This document shows, piece after piece, positions 48,053-53,780 of a stretch of 53,780 nucleotides of DNA. This DNA comes from Egibacteraceae bacterium (GTDB lineage: Bacteria > Actinomycetota > Nitriliruptoria > Euzebyales > Egibacteraceae). The translations under genes and the position numbers were made by a program. The notes under the pieces are model-generated. The model had not been told where the DNA came from. It was given only the letters and a program-made list of their open reading frames with translations, and made no database searches. Numbering within the stretch: position 1 is the stretch's first letter; each line of letters opens with the position of its first letter. The stretch spans positions 1 through 53,780 of the forward strand of contig JAUJMQ010000008.1 in NCBI GenBank assembly GCA_030446775.1, in the 5' to 3' direction.

Positions 48053-48177
48053 GTGGGGGAGCCGCCGGTGTCGGGCGCCTCCGGTGCGGCGGCGCCGGTC
48101 GCGGAGGCGGGCGGTGCGGCCCGATGCTCGGCGACGGTCCCCTGTGCCCCCCGGCCGCTGCGCTTTCCCGTGGTCCG

Positions 48178-48690
48178 CTACGACCCGGTCGCCTTCTTCG
48201 CCGTGCCAGCCGTCTTACTCACGGCGCTCGAACCGGCGGGCGGCGGCGACGCGGCGGTCCCTCCCGACGTCGTCTTGGCCGTCCCACCCGCCGGTGCGGC
48301 AGTCCCGGCGGCGGGGGCGGCCGACGCCTTCCTGGGGGTCGCCGACCGCTTGGCGGCCGCCGACTTCTTTGCGGCGGTCTCCGTTGCGGTGGCGGTCCCG
48401 GTGGCGCTGCCTTCGAGCTTGGCCACCTTCGCCGCGAGCCGGTCCACGTCGCGCTGGCGTGCCAGCCCCAGGCGCTCGACGGCCCGCTCTGTCTCGGTGC
48501 GCACGATCGAGGCGACGGCCTTGCGGTTGGTGTCCGAGCGCTTCAGCAGCTCCTCGACGGTCCGCTCCACCTGGTCGGCGGCGACCTCGCCCTGCTTGAC
48601 GAGATTCTTGACGACTCGCTCCGCGCGCTGACGGGTCGTCGCCGTCAAGCCGCTGGCCGTCTCGAGGTAGCGCTGCCAGGCGTTGTCCAC
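48178..48690 (-). CDS. Phasin-like protein with Lys/Ala-rich histone-like tail
   Basis: 170 residues from GTG 48690, with AGGAGG 5 nt upstream; the longer open frame covers the neighbouring promoter region. Residues 1-100 are amphipathic helix with regular hydrophobic spacing (WQRYLETASGLTATTRQRAE; RTVEELLKRSDTNRKAVASI), as in phasin-type granule proteins. The last 70 residues are Ala/Lys/Thr-rich (TETAAKKSAAAKRSATPRK), like histone H1-type tails. Could coat a polymer or lipid granule or bind DNA. Divergent from the rhomboid gene. Confidence 0.7.
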   Translation of the reverse strand: MDNAWQRYLETASGLTATTRQRAERVVKNLVKQGEVAADQVERTVEELLKRSDTNRKAVASIVRTETERAVERLGLARQRDVDRLAAKVAKLEGSATGTATATETAAKKSAAAKRSATPRKASAAPAAGTAAPAGGTAKTTSGGTAASPPPAGSSAVSKTAGTAKKATGS

Positions 48691-48814
48691 GGCGTCCTCC
48701 TGGGTACCGGTCCTCCGGGCAGCATAGTCGGACCCTTGCCTCGCCCCTCCCAGGGCCGGCGGACGCGCGGAACCACCGACCGCAGGAGCACCGGATGGGT
48801 CGCAGGCCCCGCTG

Positions 48815-49582
48815 ATGGTCATCCCGATCTCGGACGCGAACCCAGCGCGCCGTGTGCCATGGGTCAACTGGCTGCTGATCGCCCTCAACGTCGTCGTCTT
48901 CGTGTTCGTCGAGCCGTGGTCGGCCGGCCCCTGCACGCAACAGGAGTTCTTCCTGACCTATGCCGCGATCCCCGCCGAGCTCAGTCAGGGCGCCCCGCTG
49001 GACTCCGCGCAGGTCGAGGCGACGACCCCGCCGGTGTGCGACATCGACCCGGTACCCACCAAACCGGTCTACGCCGCGGTCCTGACGGCGATGTTCCTGC
49101 ACGCCGGCTGGCTGCACCTGATCGGCAACATGCTCTACCTGTGGATCTTCGGCAACAACGTGGAGGACCGCTACGGGCACCTGGGCTATCTCTGCTTCTA
49201 CCTCGTCAGCGGCGCGATCGCGACGGTCGTCTTCGTGCTGCCGAACCTGTCTGACCCCACGACGCTCGTCGGCGCGTCCGGCGCGATCGCCGGCGTGCTC
49301 GGCTCGTACTTCGTCATGTTCCCCGGCGCCCGCGTGACGGTCCTCGTGCCCTTCCTGTTCTTCCTGCCGATCGATCTCCCGGCTCTGCTCGTCCTCGGGC
49401 TGTGGTTCGTCCTGCAGCTCGGCGAGGTGCGGGTGGCGTCGATGAGCGGCGGCGGTGTCGCCTACCTGGCCCACGTCGCCGGCTTCGTCGCGGGCATGCT
49501 GTTGACCCTGGTCGTCGGCGTGCGGGGGACGCCGCCGGCGCGCCGCAGGCCGCCACCACGGCGGCGCCGGGCCCGGTGGTGA
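48815..49582 (+). CDS. Rhomboid-family intramembrane serine protease
   Basis: 255 residues. WVNWLLIALNVVVFVFVEP is helix 1; AMFLHAGWLHLIGNMLYLWI is the conserved HxxHxxGN element; LVGASGAIAGVLGSYF holds the catalytic Ser (GASG) and AYLAHVAGFVAGML the catalytic His. Six helices are predicted, with an Arg/Pro-rich cytosolic tail. Cleaves membrane proteins within the bilayer; substrate unknown. Intact. Confidence 0.92.
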   Translation: MVIPISDANPARRVPWVNWLLIALNVVVFVFVEPWSAGPCTQQEFFLTYAAIPAELSQGAPLDSAQVEATTPPVCDIDPVPTKPVYAAVLTAMFLHAGWLHLIGNMLYLWIFGNNVEDRYGHLGYLCFYLVSGAIATVVFVLPNLSDPTTLVGASGAIAGVLGSYFVMFPGARVTVLVPFLFFLPIDLPALLVLGLWFVLQLGEVRVASMSGGGVAYLAHVAGFVAGMLLTLVVGVRGTPPARRRPPPRRRRARW

Positions 49583-49610
49583 GCTCGGCCGGGATGCCCC
49601 GGCCGCGAGC

Positions 49611-49680
49611 GGCTCAGCCGGCGGCAGGCGCCTCGGCCGGCGGCAGGCGGCTCGGCCGGCGGCAGGCGCCTCGGCGCCTG
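49611..49680. repeat. 19-bp tandem repeat (about 3.5 copies)
   Basis: CTC(A/G)GCCGGCGGCAGGCG followed by C or G, three units in a row and a partial fourth, between the rhomboid gene and the convergent TPR gene. Each unit contains GCCGGC, so it may fold in either direction and act as a terminator. Confidence 0.7.
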
Positions 49681-49691
49681 CCCGACGCCGC

Positions 49692-50087
49692 TCAGCGGGC
49701 CAGCCGCTCGCGCACCCGGGCGAGGGCGGAACGGTAGTCGTCGCGGTCGGCGAGCGCGCAGGCGAGCTTGTAGTGCTTCGCCGCGTCGGGCAGCCGCCCC
49801 TCGCGCTCGAAGCAGCGCCCGACGCCGAAGTGGGCGTAGTCATCGGACGGGTCGATCTCCACGGCGCGGAGGAACTCGGCGCGTGCCTTGGCGATGCGCG
49901 CGGAGGCGAAGTAGGCGCGGCCGAGGGCCTCGTGCAGCGACGCCTTGGTCGGCTCCCGCTCGACGGCGAGCTCCAGGACCTCGGCCGCGGCGCCGTAGTT
50001 GCCGCCCCGCAGCCGACTGTGGCCCTGCTGGTACAGCGCGTACACGAGCTCGTCGCTGGGCTGCTCGGAGCGGTTCCCGTCGGCCAT
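49692..50087 (-). CDS. Tetratricopeptide-repeat protein
   Basis: 131 residues from ATG 50087 with GGAGG upstream. At least three TPR units: YALYQQGHSRLRGGNYGAAA, ASLHEALGRAYFASARIAKA and YAHFGVGRCFEREGRLPDAA. Soluble adaptor protein, partner unknown. Divergent from the DUF1015 gene. Confidence 0.85.
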   Translation of the reverse strand: MADGNRSEQPSDELVYALYQQGHSRLRGGNYGAAAEVLELAVEREPTKASLHEALGRAYFASARIAKARAEFLRAVEIDPSDDYAHFGVGRCFEREGRLPDAAKHYKLACALADRDDYRSALARVRERLAR

Positions 50088-50167
50088 CGCGCCTCCTGTC
50101 AGGGCAGACAGTCCTCCACAGTACGCTTGCCCACAGCCCGCCCGATCCGAGGACCCGACCGCAGCCC

Positions 50168-51596
50168 GTGGTGGACGCCGCGCCCTTCCGCGCCCTGCGC
50201 TACGACCCCGCGGTCGCCGGCGACCCCGCCACCACCTCGGCTCCCGCCTACGACGACGTCGAGCCCTTCGCCTACGCCCGCCACCGGACCGCGAGCCCCT
50301 ACACCGTCTTAGAGCTGCTCGCGCCCGCGGCGGAGGCCCGGCGTCCGAGCCGTACCGCGGCGCGGCCGCAACCTTCGACCGCTGGCGCCGCACCGGCGTG
50401 CTCGTCGAGGACGAGGCGCCCGCGTTCTACCGCTACGAGCAGCACGAGCTGCGGGCCGGCAGGCCGGCGGTGCAGCAGGGCCTGCTCGCCGCGGTCGCGG
50501 TCGACGACCCTCACGTCTTGACCCACGAGCGCGTCGATCCGGCCCGCGTCGCCGACCGGGTCGCGCGGATGGCGGCCGTCGCCGCGGATCTGACCCCGGT
50601 GTTCGCCGTCTACACCGCGGCGCCGCCGGCGCTGGCGGCGGTGCTGGACCGGCCCCCTCCCGGCCCGCCGCTCGTGGCGTTCACCGACGAGTTCGGGAGC
50701 GATCACCGGGTGTGGGCGCTGGACGACCCGGGGGAGGTGTCAGACATCCGGGCGGCGCTCGCCGAGGTGCGGGTCGTCATCGCCGACGGACACCACCGCT
50801 GGGCGGCCGCCACCGCCCTCCCCGCGGGCTCCCGGGGGCCGGCCGTACGCTCGTGCACCTCGTCGACGGGCAGCACCACGGGCCGCAGCTGCTGGGCGTC
50901 CACCGGCTCGTGCGCGACCTGCCGGACGACGTCGAGCAGCGCCTGGCCTGCGACTTCCAGATCGTGGCGACGGCGCCCGACCCGGCCGCGCTCGCTCGAG
51001 CCGTGCAGCGCGGGATCCCCGGGAGCACGGCGGCCATGCCCTCCGTGGCCGCCGCGCCCGTGCCGAACAGCACGGTCACGCCCGCCACACCCGTCGGGCC
51101 GGCCACGCCCGCCGCGCCCGCCACGCCCAGCCCGGGGACGCCGCCGGCCCCGCCCACCATGGCCCCGCCGCCGGCCGGCGCGGCCGAGGCGCGTGGCGGC
51201 CGTCCGGCGGAGCAGCCGTCCCCTGGGCGGCACGTGCTCGGGCTGTGGCTCCCCGGCGGGCGGGCCCGGCTGCTTGTCGAGCGCGACGACGCCTCGCTGT
51301 CGCGCCGCCTACCGGTCGACCGGCCGGCGGTGTGGCGCGACCTGGACACGGCCGTGCTCCACTGGGCGGTACTGCCGGCCCTCGGTGCGACCGACGTCGA
51401 CTACCGCACCGACGTGGCGGCGACCGTCGCCGAGGTCGAGGCCGCCCGGTCGGGCGGCGTGTTCGTCCTGCGGCCGCCTGCCATCGCCGCGGTGTACGCG
51501 TGCGCGGCCGCCGGCGCGCCGATGCCGGCCAAGACGACCTCGTTCCGACCGAAGCCTCGGGCGGGCCTGGTGCTGCGCTCCCTAGACTCGGTGTAG
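50168..51596 (+). CDS. DUF1015-family protein, two frameshifts
   Basis: About 476 residues. AAPFRALRYDPAVAGDPATT at the N-terminus, VIADGHHRWAAATAL (the conserved DGHHR segment) and the C-terminal RPPAIAAVYACAAAGAPMPA with KTTSFRPKPRAGLVLRSL are features of DUF1015 proteins, widespread but poorly characterised. Breaks near 50335 and 50850. A Pro/Ala/Thr-rich stretch (ATPVGPATPAAPATPSPGTP, about 51080-51180) is inserted before the last domain, where relatives are usually compact. GTG 50168 or 50171 as start. Confidence 0.8.
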
Positions 51597-51669
51597 AGCG
51601 CGAGGGCCTCGCGTTCCGGGCGGACGGGTCCTGGAGCCGTCCCCGCAGCGCGAAGGACCAGCGGAGCCG

Positions 51670-52827
51670 ATGAGCACGCCGCCGCATCGCCACCGGGAGT
51701 CCTGGCTGACGCCAGGACGACTGCTCACGCTCGTGGCGGTCCTCGTGGGCGCGTACGTCGCCATCATCGTGGTCCGGGCACTGCGCGGGCTGCTCGTGAT
51801 GCTGCTCGTGTCGGTGTTCCTGTCGTTCGCAATGGAGCCGGCGGTGCAGTTCCTCGCCCGGCGAGGCGTCCGCCGCGGGATCGCGACGGCGCTGGTGTTC
51901 ATCCTCGGCGTGCTGACGCTCGCCGGGGTTGTCCTCGCCATGGTCCCGCTCGTCGTCGAGCAGATCACCGACCTGCTCCGCAGCGTGCCGAGGTCGGTCG
52001 ACGACCTCAACGAGATCGTGTCGCGGCTGCCGTTCGTACCGTCGATCACCGTCACACCCGAGCTCGACGCCGAGCTGCAGCGCTACGTCGTCGACCTCAG
52101 CCAAAGCCTGCGCGGCCGGGCGCTCGGCGCCGCGGGGAACGTCATCAGCCTTGGGGCCACCGCCGTGGGTGCGGTGCTGCAGCTGTTCGCCGTGGGTCTG
52201 GTGACCTTCTACCTCGTCGCCGACGGGCCTCGGCTGCGCCGCACCCTGGCGCGACCGCTGTCCCCGGACCGCCAGCGCGAGATGCTGGCGATCTGGGAGC
52301 TCGCGGTCGCCAAGACCGGTGGCTACATCTACAGCCGGCTGCTGCTGGCGCTGGCCTGCGGGCTGGCCCACCTCGTGCTCCTGCTCGTGCTCGGCGTTCC
52401 CTTCGCGTTGCCGCTCGCGCTGTGGGTCGGAATCACGAGCGCCTTCCTGCCCGTCGTGGGGACCTACATCGGCGGCGTGCTGCTCGTGCTCGTCGCGCTC
52501 GTCAACGACCCCGTCGACACGCTGTGGGTCGTCATCTTCGTCGCGCTGTACCAGCAGCTGGAGAACTACGTGATCGCGCCGGCGGTGCAGTCGCGGACGA
52601 TGGACGTCCACCCGGCCGTGGCGTTCGTGTCGGTGCTCGTGGGCGGCACGCTGCTGGGAGCGCCCGGAGCGCTGCTCGCCCTGCCGGCCACGGCGATCAT
52701 CCAGGCCCTGCTGTCGACCTACGTGCGCCGCCACTCCCTGATCGCCGAGCTCGACGAGGTGGCGCTCCCCCTGGAGCCCGAGCCGCGCCGCTCCGCCGTC
52801 CTTCCGCCCAAGGAGGCGCGAGCATGA
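51670..52827 (+). CDS. AI-2E family transporter (TqsA/YdiK-like membrane protein)
   Basis: 385 residues, intact. About eight helices: LLTLVAVLVGAYVAIIVVRA at the start, a soluble helical region (ITDLLRSVPRSVDDLNEIVS) and the conserved C-terminal half (ITSAFLPVVGTYIGGVLLVL; VIFVALYQQLENYVIAPAVQ; GALLALPATAIIQALL). The family exports varied small molecules or ions; the AI-2 name is historical. Coupled to the next gene by ATGA. Confidence 0.92.
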   Translation: MSTPPHRHRESWLTPGRLLTLVAVLVGAYVAIIVVRALRGLLVMLLVSVFLSFAMEPAVQFLARRGVRRGIATALVFILGVLTLAGVVLAMVPLVVEQITDLLRSVPRSVDDLNEIVSRLPFVPSITVTPELDAELQRYVVDLSQSLRGRALGAAGNVISLGATAVGAVLQLFAVGLVTFYLVADGPRLRRTLARPLSPDRQREMLAIWELAVAKTGGYIYSRLLLALACGLAHLVLLLVLGVPFALPLALWVGITSAFLPVVGTYIGGVLLVLVALVNDPVDTLWVVIFVALYQQLENYVIAPAVQSRTMDVHPAVAFVSVLVGGTLLGAPGALLALPATAIIQALLSTYVRRHSLIAELDEVALPLEPEPRRSAVLPPKEARA

Positions 52828-53765
52828 CCGACGTCCAGACCCTGCCCGCCGGCATCACGGCCATCGACACCCGTACCGCCGGGATGACCAAGGTGACCGC
52901 CGGCTACCTGCTCGACGCCCCGCGGCCGGCACTGGTGGAGTGCGGGCCCGCCCTGTCGGTCTCCCACGTCCTCGACGCGCTCCGCGGCATGGGGATGGAC
53001 GGCGGGGATCTGGCCTACCTCGTCCTGTCCCACATCCACCTTGATCACGCCGGTGGCGCGGGGGACGTCGCCGCCGCCTTCCCGCACGCCACCGTCGTCG
53101 TCAGCGAGCTGGGCGCACGCCATCTCGTGGACCCCCAACGGCTCAACGAAAGCTCGCGGCAGGTCTACGGCGACCTCATGGACAGCGTGTACGGAGACTG
53201 CACGCCCATCGACGCGAGACGGGTGCGGGGGGTCGCCGACGGCGAGCAGCTCGACCTCGGTGGTGGCCGGCGCCTGGACCTCCTGCACACGCCGGGCCAC
53301 GCCAAGCACCACATCGCGGCCTACGACAGCGACAGCGGGGCGCTGTTCGTGGGCGACTCGGTCGGCGTGAAGATGCCCGGGATGATCACGATCCGCCCAG
53401 CCACCCCGCCCCCCGACTTCGACCTCGTGCTCGCCCACCGGACGCTGGACCGCTACCGGGCGCTCGAGCCGTCGGTGGTGTACCTCGCCCACTACGGGGC
53501 GGTCGACCCGCCTCAGGACGCGCTCGCCGAGGCGGACTCGCGGCTTCGCGCCTGGGCCGAGACAGCCGAGGCCGCGTACGCCGAGCACTCCGAGCTCGAC
53601 CACGTGACCGAGACGTTGGCGGCGCGCTTCGCCGACGAGGTCGAGCCCGACAGCGCCGACCCGGACGCCGAACGTCGCCTGGCGCTGCTGTCGGGTCACC
53701 GCAGCAACGCCATGGGATTCGTGCGCTACTTCGCGCTGCGCGCCGAAGGCCGCACGGCGACGTGA
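52824..53765 (+). CDS. MBL-fold metallo-hydrolase
   Basis: 313 residues. Metallo-beta-lactamase fold: VLSHIHLDHAGGAGDVAAAF (HxHxDH), LLHTPGHAKHHIAAY (third-site His), ALFVGDSVG (bridging Asp) and VVYLAHYGAVD (last His). The C-terminal 80 residues are helical and acidic. Glyoxalase-II-like or lactonase activity is possible; substrate unknown. ATG overlaps the upstream stop (ATGA), so it is co-translated with the AI-2E transporter. Confidence 0.93.
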   Translation: MTDVQTLPAGITAIDTRTAGMTKVTAGYLLDAPRPALVECGPALSVSHVLDALRGMGMDGGDLAYLVLSHIHLDHAGGAGDVAAAFPHATVVVSELGARHLVDPQRLNESSRQVYGDLMDSVYGDCTPIDARRVRGVADGEQLDLGGGRRLDLLHTPGHAKHHIAAYDSDSGALFVGDSVGVKMPGMITIRPATPPPDFDLVLAHRTLDRYRALEPSVVYLAHYGAVDPPQDALAEADSRLRAWAETAEAAYAEHSELDHVTETLAARFADEVEPDSADPDAERRLALLSGHRSNAMGFVRYFALRAEGRTAT

Positions 53766-53780
53766 CCCCGCGCCGGCGCG

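Overview
The window is very GC-rich, nearly fully coding DNA from an actinomycete-type bacterium (Actinomycetota). The evidence is the GC-heavy codon use with many GTG starts, the arsenate reductase with an N-terminal three-helix domain, the ECF sigma/zinc-finger anti-sigma pair, and a housekeeping block (tlyA-nadK-recN-...-pyrG-nudix-...-xerD-...-scpA-scpB-rluB-...-cmk-der) that is familiar from Actinobacteria such as mycobacteria. Nothing fixes the genus; a deep-branching lineage is a guess.

Layout. (1) 1-7.3 kb: an unusual lipid/isoprenoid locus. One strand carries the end of a polyprenyl synthetase, a beta-sandwich protein, a helical protein, a CrtC/AttH-like lipocalin-fold enzyme and a putative sterol-carrier-like protein, all overlapping. 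The opposite strand carries four proteins of unknown function (three with Ig-like beta-sandwich regions, one of them very cysteine-rich). A wax-ester-synthase/DGAT-type acyltransferase is divergent from these. I consider this the best candidate for an undescribed system. (2) 7.4-12.4 kb: a TfoX fragment, a SNF2-family helicase with a small coupled partner, and a cyclic-nucleotide-binding-domain protein. (3) 12.5-14.5 kb: an arsenic locus, arsR-arsM facing a divergent arsenate reductase, with two ArsR-operator-like palindromes between them. (4) 14.8-19.0 kb: an MFS exporter and an APC permease, both badly frame-broken, then about 1.6 kb of decayed membrane-protein-like sequence with a diverged 450-bp duplication. 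(5) 19.0-24.0 kb: secreted LVIVD/RTX and CHRD proteins, and an HD-GYP protein that appears joined to an extracytoplasmic Gly/Asp-rich linker and Ig/cadherin-like repeats. (6) 24.1-31.3 kb: one tightly overlapped leftward operon scpA-scpB-rluB-aroH-tyrA-aroA-cmk-der (chromosome segregation, aromatic amino acids, ribosome assembly). (7) 31.4-36.6 kb: a secreted membrane protein behind an ECF-like promoter, an ECF sigma factor, a large anti-sigma factor with an RseB/LolA-like outer domain, a 29-bp tandem repeat array and an M15 peptidase. (8) 36.6-48.7 kb: leftward housekeeping genes (deoA, DksA-like, xerD, ald, nudix, pyrG, degenerate M23-like protein, recN, nadK, tlyA, a hidden 55-aa ORF, a phasin-like protein). 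(9) 48.8-53.8 kb: rhomboid protease, TPR protein, DUF1015 protein, AI-2E-family transporter and an MBL-fold hydrolase.

Two features cut across the window. First, about 17 genes, including essential der and aroA, are split by indels of one base or so, while many neighbours are intact. This pattern looks like consensus errors in a GC-rich draft rather than mass pseudogenization, so I annotate them as single genes with frameshifts. Second, a repeat family with the core TGAGCCG(C/T)CCGGCG...TGAGGTGC occurs as a tandem array (35.1 kb), a pair (29.8 kb) and longer 56-59-bp copies carrying a CTCCCGAAGGGAG-type hairpin (24.1 and 46.95-47.06 kb). The core twice supplies the TGA stop of the gene it follows.
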